A DNA stretch of 64,000 nt from Agrococcus carbonis (GTDB lineage: Bacteria; Actinomycetota; Actinomycetes; Actinomycetales; Microbacteriaceae): the NCBI RefSeq assembly GCF_900104705.1, contig NZ_LT629734.1, positions 310,001 to 374,000 of the forward strand. Direction: 5' to 3'. The notes beneath the pieces were generated by a model. That model saw only the letters and a list, made by a program, of their open reading frames with translations. It was not told the DNA's origin and made no database searches. The position numbers and the translations under genes are program-made. Below are positions 29,629 through 38,292 of this stretch, piece after piece (position 1 is the first letter of the stretch; every line of letters starts with the position of its first letter).

Positions 29629-32613
29629 CTACTCGTAGAAGCGGCGGTCGAAGACGCGGCGCGCGCGGCGCGTCGCCGCGAGGTACTGCTCCTCGAGCGC
29701 CGCGGCCGAGCCCGCCGGCATGCCGACGAGCCGCGCGACCGCTTCGAGCTCGGCGCGATCCTCGGGCAGCACGTCGATCGAGCGGGCGCGCGCGAGCGCG
29801 AGGGCGTTGCGGATGCGGGTGGCGAGCAGCCATGCCTCGCGCAGGATCTCGGCGTCCCGGTCGGAGATGAGATCGGCGCGCGCCGCAGCGGCGAGCGCCT
29901 CGAGCGTCGAGGTCGTGCGAAGCCCCGGCTCGTGCCCCGCGTGCCGCAGCTGCAGCAGCTGCACGAGCCACTCGACGTCGCTGAGCGCGCCGTCGCCGAG
30001 CTTGAGGTGCCGGCGGCGGTCGGCGCCCTGCGGGAGCCGCTCGGTCTCGACGCGCGCCTTGATGCGTCGCACCTCCCGCACCGACGACGCGGGGAACTCG
30101 AGGGGGTAGCGGCGCTCGTCGATCACGGCCATGAGCTCGCCGGCGAGCGCGGCGTCGCCCGCGAACGGCCGGGCGCGCAGCAGCGCCTGCGCCTCCCACG
30201 GCTCCGACCAGCGGTCGTAGTAGGCGCGGTAGCTCTCCAGCGTGCGCACGAGCGGACCCTGCCGACCCTCGGGCCGCAGCGCCGCATCCAGCTCGAACGG
30301 CAGTGTCGGGTCAGCGAGCGTCTCCTGCACGCGGCGCACGACCACGGTCGCCGCGCCGACGGGATCGTCGCCGCCGCGCGCGACGTGCATGACGTCGATG
30401 TCGCTGCCGAAGCCGATCTCGCGGCCGCCCGTGCGGCCCATCGTGATCGTCGCGAGCTCGAGGCCCTGGGGCCGGTGCAGCGTGATCGCCGCGTCGACGA
30501 GCGCGGCGGCGATCGCGGTGAGCGCCGCGCCCACCGCCGTCTCGTCGGCGCGCTGCAGCGCGCTCGCCATCGCGACGCGCAGGTGCTCGCGCCGCCGCAG
30601 GCCCCGCAGCGCCCGCTGCACCGCGTCGGCGTCGCCCTCGTGCCGCGCGAGCACGGCGGCCGCCTCCTCGCGCAGCGCCTCCTCGGAGCGCGGCCGCAGC
30701 TGCTCGTCGCTGCCGAGCCACGACGCGGCCTCGGGGATGCGCTCCATGAGCGTGCCGATGAGGCGCGACGACGACAGCAGCCTGCTGAGGCGCTGCGCCG
30801 CGACCGGTGAGTCGCGCAGCATGCGCAGGAACCACGGGCTGTCGCCGAGCGCCTCGCTGAGCCGCCGGAACGCGAGGAGGCCCATGTCGGGGTCGGCGCC
30901 GTCGGCGAACCAGCCGAGCAGCACCGGCAGCAGCAGCCGCTGGATCTGCGCGCGGCGCGACACGCCGCCGGTGAGCTCGGCGATGTGCGCGAGCGCGCCC
31001 TTCGGGTCGACGTAGCCCGCGGCACGCAACCGCCGCTGCGCCGCCTCGGGCGTGAGGCGCACGTCGTCGCGGTCGAGCGACGCGACCGCGCCGAGCAGCG
31101 GCCGGTAGAAGATGCGCTCGTGCAGGCTGCGCACGGCGCGCCGCACCGACTGCCACTGGGCGGTGAGCGCCTCCTCGCCGCCGATGCGCGCGGAGCGCGC
31201 GAGCCGCCGCAGCTCGTCGGGCTCGATCGGCATGAGGTGCGTGCGCCGCATGCGCCAGAACTGGATGCGGTGCTCGAGCACGCGCAGGAACCGGTAGTGG
31301 TCGCTGAACTCGTCGCGGTCGGCGCGGCCGACGATGCCCCGCGCGGCGAGCGCCTCGAGCGCCTCGAGCGTGCCGCGCTGCCGCAGCGTCGGGTCGTCGG
31401 CGCCGTGCACGAGCTGCAGCAGCTGCACCGTGAACTCGATGTCGCGGAGGCCCCCGGGGCCGAGCTTGAGCTGCCGCTCGACCTCGTCGGCCGGGATGTG
31501 CTCGGTCACGCGCTCGCGCATCCGCTGCACCGACTCGACGAAGCCGTCGCGGCTCGACGACTCCCACACGAGCGAGCGGATCGCCGCGTCGTAGGCGGCG
31601 CCGAGCTCGGCGTCGCCGGCGATCGGCCGCGCCTTGAGCAGCGCCTGGAACTCCCATGTCTTCGCCCACCGCTCGTAGTAGGCGATGTGGGATGCGAGGG
31701 TGCGGGTGAGCGCGCCGTCGCGGCCCTCGGGGCGCAGGTTCGCGTCGACCTCCCACAGGGGCGGCGCCGCCTGGAACTGCGCGCACGCCGCGGTCGTCTC
31801 GCGCGCGAGCAGCGTCGCGATCTGGGTCGCGCGCGACTCCTCGAGCGGCGAGCCGTCGACGCGGCCCTCGTCGACGCCGTGCACCCAGATGACGTCGACG
31901 TCGCTGATGTAGTTGAGCTCCCGGGCGCCGGTCTTGCCCATCCCCATCACGGCGAGCCGCACGCGGTCGGCGTCCTCCCCGAAGCGCTCCCGCGCGGCCG
32001 ACCGCGCGATCGCGAGGCCCGCCTCGAGCGCCGCGGCCGCGAGGTCGGCGAGCGCGGCGGAGACGACGTCGACCTCGCGCTGGGGCTCCTCGAGCGCGAG
32101 GTCCCACGCGACGAGCTCGGCGAGGTGGAGGCGGTAGCGGTCGCGCATCGCCGCGACCGCCGCGTCGCGCGGCAGGGTCGTCGCCCCGCCCTCCGCGGCG
32201 ACGGCCTCGAGCAGGCTCGACCGGTATGCGTCCGCGGCGCGCGGCGGCTCGGGCCGCGCGACCGCCCGGATGGCCTCGGGGTGCCGCTCGAGGTGCTCGG
32301 CGACGCCGAGCGACCCGCCGAGCACGCGCAGCAGCGACGTGCGCGCCGCGTCGTCGCCGAGCGCATCCGCGACCGCCTCGTGCACGTCGCCGCCGAGCGC
32401 GTCGCCGCCCTGTGCGTCGCCGCCCGCGGGGCCGCCGTGGGCCCGCAGCAGCCGCACGAGCATCTGCAGCGCCGTGTCGGGATCAGCGGTGCGCGCGCAC
32501 TCCTCGACGACGCCGGTCAGCGAAGCGGGCAGCTCGTCGAGGCACGCCTCCGCGCGGCTCGGCTCGCGGAACCCCAGCCGGGCCAGGCGCGTGCGCGGCG
32601 ACGGGACGCGCAT
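29629..32613 (-). CDS. glnE: Bifunctional glutamine synthetase adenylyltransferase / adenylyl-removing enzyme
   Basis: A 994-residue GlnE with two nucleotidyltransferase domains: the N-terminal deadenylylation domain with LNYISDVDVIWVHG near residue 235, and the C-terminal adenylylation domain with IGFGSDIDVMHVARG near residue 740. Both keep the G/S-D-x-D metal motif. It adds or removes AMP on the glutamine synthetase tyrosine in response to nitrogen status. The ATG at 32613 lies 3 nt after the glnA2 stop codon, so the two are probably co-transcribed from the glnA2 promoter. Confidence 0.95.
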   Translation of the reverse strand: MRVPSPRTRLARLGFREPSRAEACLDELPASLTGVVEECARTADPDTALQMLVRLLRAHGGPAGGDAQGGDALGGDVHEAVADALGDDAARTSLLRVLGGSLGVAEHLERHPEAIRAVARPEPPRAADAYRSSLLEAVAAEGGATTLPRDAAVAAMRDRYRLHLAELVAWDLALEEPQREVDVVSAALADLAAAALEAGLAIARSAARERFGEDADRVRLAVMGMGKTGARELNYISDVDVIWVHGVDEGRVDGSPLEESRATQIATLLARETTAACAQFQAAPPLWEVDANLRPEGRDGALTRTLASHIAYYERWAKTWEFQALLKARPIAGDAELGAAYDAAIRSLVWESSSRDGFVESVQRMRERVTEHIPADEVERQLKLGPGGLRDIEFTVQLLQLVHGADDPTLRQRGTLEALEALAARGIVGRADRDEFSDHYRFLRVLEHRIQFWRMRRTHLMPIEPDELRRLARSARIGGEEALTAQWQSVRRAVRSLHERIFYRPLLGAVASLDRDDVRLTPEAAQRRLRAAGYVDPKGALAHIAELTGGVSRRAQIQRLLLPVLLGWFADGADPDMGLLAFRRLSEALGDSPWFLRMLRDSPVAAQRLSRLLSSSRLIGTLMERIPEAASWLGSDEQLRPRSEEALREEAAAVLARHEGDADAVQRALRGLRRREHLRVAMASALQRADETAVGAALTAIAAALVDAAITLHRPQGLELATITMGRTGGREIGFGSDIDVMHVARGGDDPVGAATVVVRRVQETLADPTLPFELDAALRPEGRQGPLVRTLESYRAYYDRWSEPWEAQALLRARPFAGDAALAGELMAVIDERRYPLEFPASSVREVRRIKARVETERLPQGADRRRHLKLGDGALSDVEWLVQLLQLRHAGHEPGLRTTSTLEALAAAARADLISDRDAEILREAWLLATRIRNALALARARSIDVLPEDRAELEAVARLVGMPAGSAAALEEQYLAATRRARRVFDRRFYE

Positions 32614-32616
32614 CGC

Positions 32617-33948
32617 TCAGAGCGAGAGCAGGTTCGACTCGAGCTCGACGCGCGTCACCTGGTCGCGGTAGCGGCGCCAGTCCTCGCGCTTGTTGCGCAG
32701 GAAGTACGAGAAGACCTGCTCGCCGAGCGTCTCGGCGACGAGCTCCGACTCCTCCATCGCGCGGATCGCGTCGTGCAGGCTCGTCGGCAGCGGCGTGTAG
32801 CCGAGCGCCTTCCGCTCGCGGTCCGAGAGCTGCCAGATGTCCTCGACGGCCTCGTCGGGCAGCTCGTAGCCCTCCTCGATGCCCTTGAGGCCCGCGGCGA
32901 GCAGCACCGAGAACGCGAGGTAGGGGTTCGCGGCCGAGTCGAGGCCGCGGTACTCCACGCGCGCCGACTGGGCCTTGTTCGGCTTCGAGAGCGGCACGCG
33001 CACGAGCGCCGAGCGGTTGTTGTGGCCCCAGCTGACGAAGCTCGGCGCCTCGTCGCCGGCCCACAGCCGCTTGTAGGAGTTGACGAACTGGTTGGTGACC
33101 GCCGTGAACTCGGGCGCGTGGTGCAGCAGGCCCGCGACGAACTGGCGGCCGATCTTCGAGAGCTGGTACTTGCCGGCCGGGTCGTGGAAGGCGTTGCGCT
33201 CGCCCTCGAAGAGCGACATGTGGGTGTGCATGCCGCTGCCGGGCTGCCCCTCGAAGGGCTTCGGCATGAAGGTCGCGAAGACGCCCTCGGAGATCGCGAC
33301 CTCCTTGACGATCGTGCGGAAGGTCATGATGTTGTCGGCGGTCGAGAGCGCGTCGGCGTAGCGCAGGTCGATCTCGTTCTGGCCCGGGCCCGCCTCGTGG
33401 TGGCTGAACTCGACCGAGATCCCGATGTCCTCGAGCATCCGCACCGACGCGCGGCGGAAGTCATGGGCCGTACCGCCGGGCACGTTGTCGAAGTAGCCGG
33501 CACGATCGACGGGCTCGGGGCGCTCGACGTCGGCCGACTTCAGCAGGTAGAACTCGCACTCCGGATGCGTGTAGAAGCTGAAGCCGCGATCGGCGGCCTT
33601 CGCGAGCGTGCGCTTGAGCACGTGCCGGGGGTCGGCCGCGGCGGGCTCGCCGTCGGGCGTGAAGATGTCGCAGAACATGCGCGCCGTCGGGTCGACCTCA
33701 CCGCGCCAGGGCAGCACCTGGAACGTCGACGGGTCGGCCTTCGCGATGACGTCAGCCTCCGAGGAGCGCGAGAGGCCTTCGATCGAGGAGCCGTCGATGC
33801 CCATGCCCTCGAGGAACGCACCCTCGACCTCGGCGGGCGCGATCGCGACCGACTTGAGCGAGCCCAGCACATCCGTGAACCACAGCCTGACGAACTTGAC
33901 GCTGCGCTCCTCGATCGTGCGGAGCACGAAGTCCTGCTGCTTGTCCAT
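32617..33948 (-). CDS. glnA2: Glutamine synthetase family protein GlnA2
   Basis: A 443-residue type I-alpha-like glutamine synthetase homologue. It keeps the metal and substrate motifs THPECEFYLL, HHEAGPGQNEIDLRYADA, KPFEGQPGSGMHTHMSLF and NNRSALVRVP. Where glnA has the adenylylation tyrosine, this protein reads EDIWQLSDRE, so GlnE control is unlikely. The ATG at 33948 (MDKQQDFVLRTIEE) follows a GAGAGGGG stretch. TAGCCT on the minus strand (33973-33978) gives a leader of about 20 nt. Known GlnA2 proteins may act as glutamine synthetases or on other amines; the activity here is open. Confidence 0.88.
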   Translation of the reverse strand: MDKQQDFVLRTIEERSVKFVRLWFTDVLGSLKSVAIAPAEVEGAFLEGMGIDGSSIEGLSRSSEADVIAKADPSTFQVLPWRGEVDPTARMFCDIFTPDGEPAAADPRHVLKRTLAKAADRGFSFYTHPECEFYLLKSADVERPEPVDRAGYFDNVPGGTAHDFRRASVRMLEDIGISVEFSHHEAGPGQNEIDLRYADALSTADNIMTFRTIVKEVAISEGVFATFMPKPFEGQPGSGMHTHMSLFEGERNAFHDPAGKYQLSKIGRQFVAGLLHHAPEFTAVTNQFVNSYKRLWAGDEAPSFVSWGHNNRSALVRVPLSKPNKAQSARVEYRGLDSAANPYLAFSVLLAAGLKGIEEGYELPDEAVEDIWQLSDRERKALGYTPLPTSLHDAIRAMEESELVAETLGEQVFSYFLRNKREDWRRYRDQVTRVELESNLLSL

Positions 33949-33972
33949 GCGGGCCCCTCTCTGCCTTCCCAC

Positions 33973-33998
33973 AGGCTAGTGGGCGCGCGGGTTAGGCT
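33973..33998. promoter_or_regulatory. Divergent promoters of glnA2 and panB
   Basis: TAGCCT on the minus strand (33973-33978) serves glnA2 with a short leader. TAGGCT on the plus strand (33993-33998) ends 6 nt before the panB ATG, a leaderless arrangement. Confidence 0.6.
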
Positions 33999-34004
33999 CG
34001 GCCC

Positions 34005-34883
34005 ATGGCATTCAGCGAGAGCGCTCAGGTCCCCGGCGACGGCGCGGAGGGCGCGCCCTACGGCGGGGGCGCGAGCGGCGGCCCGAAGCGCGTGCGCACG
34101 CGCCACTTCCAGAAGGCGAAGCAGGACGGCGTGAAGATCGTCGGCCTCACGAGCTACGACTTCCTGTCGGCGCAGGTGTTCGACCGCGCGGGCATCGACT
34201 TCCTGCTCGTGGGCGACTCCGCGGGCAACACGGTCTTCGGCTACGACACGACGCTGCCGGTGACGGTCGAGGAGCTCATCCCGCTCACGCGCGGCGTCGC
34301 CCGCGCGGTGCAGCGGGCGCTCGTGGTCGCCGACCTGCCGTTCGGCTCGTACGAGGTGAACGCGCGCGAGGCCGTGCACACCGCGATCCGCTTCATGAAG
34401 GAGACGGGCGCCCACGCGGTGAAGCTGGAGGGCGGCGAGCGCTCGACCGAGCAGATCCGCCACATCGTCGAGGCGGGCATCCCCGTCATGGGCCACGTGG
34501 GGTTCACGCCGCAGTCGGAGCACGGGCTCGGCGGCCACGTCATCCAGGGCCGCGGGGAGGCGGGCGCCGAGCAGCTGCTGCGCGACGCGCTGGCGGTGCA
34601 GGAGGCTGGCGCCTTCGCGGTCGTGCTCGAGATGGTGCCCTCGGATGCCGCGAAGGCCGTGACCGAGGCGCTCACGATCCCGACGCTCTCGGTCGGCGCC
34701 GGCCCGCACTGCGACGGCCAGCTGCTCGTGTGGAGCGACTGGGCGGGCATGACCACGGGCCGCATCCCGCGCTTCGTCAAGCAGTACGCGCAGCTCGCGC
34801 AGACGCTCGAGCAGGCCGCGCGCGACTTCCGCAGCGACGTCGAGTCGGGCGTCTACCCCGCCCCCGAGCACGAGTACGAGTAG
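34005..34883 (+). CDS. panB: 3-methyl-2-oxobutanoate hydroxymethyltransferase
   Basis: A 292-residue PanB (ketopantoate hydroxymethyltransferase), which makes ketopantoate for pantothenate and coenzyme A. Motifs: KIVGLTSYDFLSAQVFDRAG, LLVGDSAGNTVFGYDTTLPV with the Mg-binding Asp, KLEGGE, and the end GRIPRFVKQYA. About 28 extra residues at the N-terminus are Gly/Ala-rich. There is no panC or panD next to it. The ATG follows TAGGCT at 6 nt with no ribosome binding site. The DUF1697 gene starts 2 nt after its stop, so the two are probably one operon. Confidence 0.95.
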   Translation: MAFSESAQVPGDGAEGAPYGGGASGGPKRVRTRHFQKAKQDGVKIVGLTSYDFLSAQVFDRAGIDFLLVGDSAGNTVFGYDTTLPVTVEELIPLTRGVARAVQRALVVADLPFGSYEVNAREAVHTAIRFMKETGAHAVKLEGGERSTEQIRHIVEAGIPVMGHVGFTPQSEHGLGGHVIQGRGEAGAEQLLRDALAVQEAGAFAVVLEMVPSDAAKAVTEALTIPTLSVGAGPHCDGQLLVWSDWAGMTTGRIPRFVKQYAQLAQTLEQAARDFRSDVESGVYPAPEHEYE

Positions 34884-34885
34884 CC

Positions 34886-35410
34886 GTGCGGATCGCGCTC
34901 CTGCTGCGCGGCGTCAACGTCGGCGGCGTGACGGTGCGCTCCGCCGACCTGCGCGCGCTCCTGGCCGACGCGGGTCTCGATGACGTCGTCACGGTGCTCG
35001 CGAGCGGCAACGCCGTCGTGACGGCGACGGATGCGCGGGGCGCTGCCCGGGCGGCCGAGGCCGCGCTCGAGCGGCGCTACGGCAGGCGCATCCGCGTGCT
35101 CGGGATCGCGATCGACGACCTCGCCGCGATCGTCGAGGCCTACCCGCACGCCGAGGACGACGCGCACACCCCCTACGTCGTCTTCGCCCTCGAGCCCGGC
35201 GTCGCCGCAGCGCTCGCCCGGCTCGAGCAGGGCGACGGCGAGGCGGTCGCGGCCGGCAGCGACCCGCGCGGCCACGGCGTCGTGCACTGGTCGAACCCGA
35301 AGGGCACGACGCTCACGAGCGCGTTCGCGAAGGCGCTCGAGCGCACGGCGAAGGACGCCGTCACGACCCGCAACCTGCGCACGCTGCGCAAGGTGCTCGC
35401 GGCGGCGTAG
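34886..35410 (+). CDS. DUF1697 family protein
   Basis: A 174-residue protein starting with GTG at 34886 (RIALLLRGVNVGGVTVRSAD), the typical opening of DUF1697 proteins, with the conserved TVLASGNAVV and the tail TTRNLRTLRKVLA also characteristic (TARNWNT-like). The family has a ferredoxin-like fold and no known function. The start is 2 nt after the panB stop, implying coupling. The opposite-strand SPOR-like gene ends 18 bp further on. Confidence 0.85.
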   Translation: MRIALLLRGVNVGGVTVRSADLRALLADAGLDDVVTVLASGNAVVTATDARGAARAAEAALERRYGRRIRVLGIAIDDLAAIVEAYPHAEDDAHTPYVVFALEPGVAAALARLEQGDGEAVAAGSDPRGHGVVHWSNPKGTTLTSAFAKALERTAKDAVTTRNLRTLRKVLAAA

Positions 35411-35428
35411 GGCGGCAGCCGCCGGGCG

Positions 35429-35644
35429 CTACGAGCCCGACGCGTCCTTCGACCCCTGCGAGCCCTTGCCCCAGCTGTCCTCGGCAGCGTCCTCCGCGGC
35501 CCACGCGCGGGAGCGCTCCTTGATGATCTCGGGGGCGCGAGCCGCCTCCTCGCGCGTCGCGAAGGGTCCGGCCCGGTCGTAGCCGGGCGAGACCATGCCC
35601 TCCTCGACGACACCGGTCTCCAGGTTGTACCAGTACTCGGCCAT
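35429..35644 (-). CDS. Small SPOR-like protein
   Basis: A 71-residue protein, MAEYWYNLETGVVEEGMVSP at the start. The pattern Y-W-Y-N-x-E-T-G-x-V-E-x-G and GPFATREEAARAPEIIKER matches a short actinobacterial family annotated as SPOR-domain-like and often found beside map. The C-terminal 20 residues are low-complexity. GAGGAGG lies 6 nt upstream of the ATG. Function unknown; true peptidoglycan binding has not been shown by anything in the sequence. Confidence 0.75.
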   Translation of the reverse strand: MAEYWYNLETGVVEEGMVSPGYDRAGPFATREEAARAPEIIKERSRAWAAEDAAEDSWGKGSQGSKDASGS

Positions 35645-35694
35645 AGGGGCCTCCTCGGGATCTCGCCGCGGAACGGTTGCCTAGGATGGAGCCT

Positions 35695-36564
35695 ATGCCG
35701 AAGGACGTGTCAGGTCACCTCATCCCCGGCCGCCTCTCCCCCGAGCGCCGCGTCGACGCATCCATCGCCCGCCCCGAGTACGTCGGGCGGCCCGGCCCCG
35801 CGAAGCACGTCGGCGGCGACGTGTACGACGAGGCGACGATCGATCGCATCCGCGCCGCCGGCACGATCGCCGCCGACGCGATCGCCGCGGTCGGCGCCGC
35901 GGTGCGGCCGGGCGTCACGACCGACGAGCTCGACGCGATCGGGCACGCGTTCGTCACCGAGCGCGGCGCGTACCCCTCGACGCTCGGCTACCGCGGCTTC
36001 CCGAAGTCGGTGTGCTCGAGCGTCAACGAGGTCGTCTGCCACGGCATCCCCGACGACACGGTGCTCGAGGCCGGCGACATCGTCAACATCGACATCACGG
36101 CCTTCAAGGACGGCGTGCACGGCGACTCGAACCGCACGTTCGTCGTCGGCGAGACGAGCGAGGAGGTCGCGCTGCTCGTGGAGCGCACCGAGCTCGCGCT
36201 GCAGCGCGGCATCAAGGCCGCGATGCCCGGTCGCCGCGTCAACGTCATCGGCCGCGCGATCGAGATGTACGCGAAGCGCTTCGGCTACGGCGTCGTGCGC
36301 GACTTCACCGGGCACGGCGTGGGCACGTCGTTCCACTCGGGCCTCATCATCCCCCACTACGACACCGAGCGCTTCGACACGGTGATGGAGCCCGGCATGG
36401 TCTTCACGATCGAGCCGATGCTCACCCTCGGCACGCACGAGTGGCAGATGTGGGAGGACGGCTGGACGGTCGTGACGAAGGACCGCTCGATCACGGCGCA
36501 GTTCGAGCACACGATCGTCGTGCGCGAGACGGGTGCCGAGATCCTCACGCTGCCCTCGGCCTGA
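35695..36564 (+). CDS. map: Methionine aminopeptidase, type I
   Basis: A 289-residue type Ia enzyme with an N-terminal extension of about 45 residues typical of actinobacterial MapB. Metal ligands are visible in VNIDITAFKDGVHGDSNRTF (two Asp), GHGVGTSFHSG (His), FTIEPML (Glu) and TAQFEHTIVV (Glu). It removes the initiator Met from new proteins; def, the preceding step, is at 60571. The start MPKDVSGHLIPGR at 35695 has TAGGAT 7 nt upstream and no ribosome binding site, a leaderless arrangement; an earlier in-frame ATG at 35686 lies inside this -10 region. Confidence 0.93.
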   Translation: MPKDVSGHLIPGRLSPERRVDASIARPEYVGRPGPAKHVGGDVYDEATIDRIRAAGTIAADAIAAVGAAVRPGVTTDELDAIGHAFVTERGAYPSTLGYRGFPKSVCSSVNEVVCHGIPDDTVLEAGDIVNIDITAFKDGVHGDSNRTFVVGETSEEVALLVERTELALQRGIKAAMPGRRVNVIGRAIEMYAKRFGYGVVRDFTGHGVGTSFHSGLIIPHYDTERFDTVMEPGMVFTIEPMLTLGTHEWQMWEDGWTVVTKDRSITAQFEHTIVVRETGAEILTLPSA

Positions 36565-36618
36565 CACCCCTGCCCGGCTGACGCCGCGCTCGCGGCGAAC
36601 CGTGGCAGGATCGTCGCC

Positions 36619-37374
36619 GTGGTGAAGTCCAGGGACAAGGCGGTCGGGGTCGACATCGGCGGCACGGGCGTGAAGGCGGCGCTCGTCGACGTGCAGCGCG
36701 GCGAGCTGCTGAGCGATCGCGTGAAGGTGCCGACGCCGGCGGGCGGCGAGCCCGACGCGATCCGGGATGCGGTGGTCGAGCTCGTCAGCCGCCTCGAGAT
36801 CGACGACGACACCCCCATCGGCGTGACCTTCCCCGCGATCGTCCGCCGCGGCCGCACGATGAGCGCCGCCAACGTCTCGAAGGCGTGGATCGGGCTCGAG
36901 GCGGAGTCGCTCTTCGAGCGGGCGCTCGGGCGCGACATCCACTTCGTCAACGACGCGGATGCGGCGGGCTTCGCCGAGGACCACTACGGCGCCGCGAAGG
37001 ATGCGGCGGGGCTCGTCATCATGACGACCCTCGGCACCGGGATCGGCGGGGCCCTCATCTACAACGGCGTGCTCATCCCGAACGCCGAGCTCGGCCACCT
37101 CGAGCTCGACGGCCACGACGCCGAGAGCCGTGCGTCGAACCGCGTGCGCGAGGCCGAGGGGCTCAGCTGGGAGGCGTGGGCCGCGCGCCTGCAGCGCTAC
37201 TACAGCCACCTGGAGTTCATCTTCTCGCCCGACCTGTTCGTCGTGGGCGGCGGCGTGTCGAAGTCGGCCGACAAGTTCCTGCCGCTGCTCGAGCTGCAGA
37301 CGCCGATCGTCCCCGCGATGCTGCGCAACAACGCCGGGATCATCGGAGCCGCGGCGCTCGCGCGCGGCGTCTGA
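36619..37374 (+). CDS. ppgK: Polyphosphate glucokinase (ROK family)
   Basis: A 251-residue ROK kinase. The phosphate-binding motif is VGVDIGGTGVKAALVD, the catalytic Asp motif VNDADAAGFAEDHYGA, then MTTLGTGIGGALIYNG and NAELGHLELDG. The compact size and sequence fit actinobacterial polyphosphate/ATP-dependent glucokinases, which phosphorylate glucose to glucose 6-phosphate. The start is GTG at 36619, 7 nt after CAGGAT; a second GTG follows at once. A hairpin lies downstream. Confidence 0.88.
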   Translation: MVKSRDKAVGVDIGGTGVKAALVDVQRGELLSDRVKVPTPAGGEPDAIRDAVVELVSRLEIDDDTPIGVTFPAIVRRGRTMSAANVSKAWIGLEAESLFERALGRDIHFVNDADAAGFAEDHYGAAKDAAGLVIMTTLGTGIGGALIYNGVLIPNAELGHLELDGHDAESRASNRVREAEGLSWEAWAARLQRYYSHLEFIFSPDLFVVGGGVSKSADKFLPLLELQTPIVPAMLRNNAGIIGAAALARGV

Positions 37375-37385
37375 CCGCATCCGCT

Positions 37386-37414
37386 GACGCCCCCGACCGC
37401 TGCGCCGGGGCGTC
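37386..37414 (+). terminator. Terminator hairpin after ppgK
   Basis: An 8-bp stem GACGCCCC/GGGGCGTC (37386-37393, 37407-37414) 11 nt after the ppgK stop. Confidence 0.6.
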
Positions 37415-37448
37415 GTTGCGCGCGCATGCACGGGCCGCGCCTGTGATC

Positions 37449-37487
37449 TTTGTTTCTCTTGTTTCATCTGCGCTTGTGTTGTATCGT
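37449..37487 (+). promoter_or_regulatory. fruR promoter and putative operator repeats
   Basis: In a patch that is strikingly AT-rich for this genome, TTGTTTC is repeated at 37450-37456 and 37459-37465. TATCGT at 37482-37487 ends 7 nt before the fruR GTG. The direct repeats are placed where a -35 region or operator would be and are a candidate binding site for FruR itself or another regulator. Confidence 0.55.
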
Positions 37488-37494
37488 CGCCAGC

Positions 37495-38292
37495 GTGGAT
37501 GCACCGATGCTCGCCCCCCAGCGCCGAGACGCGATCGCCGCGCGGCTGCGCACCGACGGACGCGTGCTCGTCACCGAGCTCGCCCGAGACTTCCGCATCA
37601 CCACCGAGACCGTGCGGCGCGACCTCGACGCGCTCGAGGAGGCGGGCGTCGCCCGCCGCGTGCACGGCGGCGCGGTGAGCGCAGGGCGGTCGAGCCTCGT
37701 CGAGCCGGCGGTCGCCGAGCGCGCGAGCGCCAACGCCGAGGGCAAGCGCCGCATCGCGCGGCTCGCGTGCGAGCGACTGCTCGCCTCCGGCGCGACGAGC
37801 GTGCTGCTCGACGCCGGCACGACGACCGCGGCGCTCGCCGACGAGATCGTCGCGACGTGGCCGGAGGCCGGCGGCCCGCGGCTCGTCGTCGCGACGCACT
37901 CCCCCGCCATCGCGCAGGCGCTCGCCGCGCACTCCGCGATCGAGGTGCACGCGATCGGGGGCCGCATCCGCGCCGTCACCGGCGCCGCCGTCGGCGCGCA
38001 GACCGTGCTCGCGATCGGCGCGCTGCGGCCCGACCTCGTCATCCTCGGCACGAACGGCCTCGACGCCGCAGGGCTCACGACGCCCGACCCCGACGAGGCG
38101 GCCGTGAAGACGGCGATCGTGCGCGCCGGTCGCCGCGTCGCCGTGCTCGCCGACGGCGCGAAGCTCGACGAGGCCTCGCTCGTGCGCTTCGCCGGCCTCG
38201 ACGCCGTCGACGTGCTGCTGACCGACACCGCGCCGTCGACCGAGCTCGCCGCGGCGCTCGACGCCGCCGGCTGCGAGGTGCACGTCGCATGA
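37495..38292 (+). CDS. fruR: DeoR-family transcriptional repressor of the fructose operon
   Basis: A 265-residue DeoR-type regulator. The N-terminal winged helix (LAPQRRDAIAARLRTDGRVL, then TELARDFRITTETVRRDLDAL) is followed by a sugar-phosphate-binding isomerase-like domain with LLDAGTTTAALAD and LVILGTNGLDAAGLTTPD. DeoR proteins in this context sense fructose 1-phosphate. The start is taken as GTG at 37495 because a leaderless-type TATCGT lies 7 nt upstream; ATG at 37507 is also possible. Its stop overlaps the fruK start (ATGA). Confidence 0.88.
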   Translation: MDAPMLAPQRRDAIAARLRTDGRVLVTELARDFRITTETVRRDLDALEEAGVARRVHGGAVSAGRSSLVEPAVAERASANAEGKRRIARLACERLLASGATSVLLDAGTTTAALADEIVATWPEAGGPRLVVATHSPAIAQALAAHSAIEVHAIGGRIRAVTGAAVGAQTVLAIGALRPDLVILGTNGLDAAGLTTPDPDEAAVKTAIVRAGRRVAVLADGAKLDEASLVRFAGLDAVDVLLTDTAPSTELAAALDAAGCEVHVA

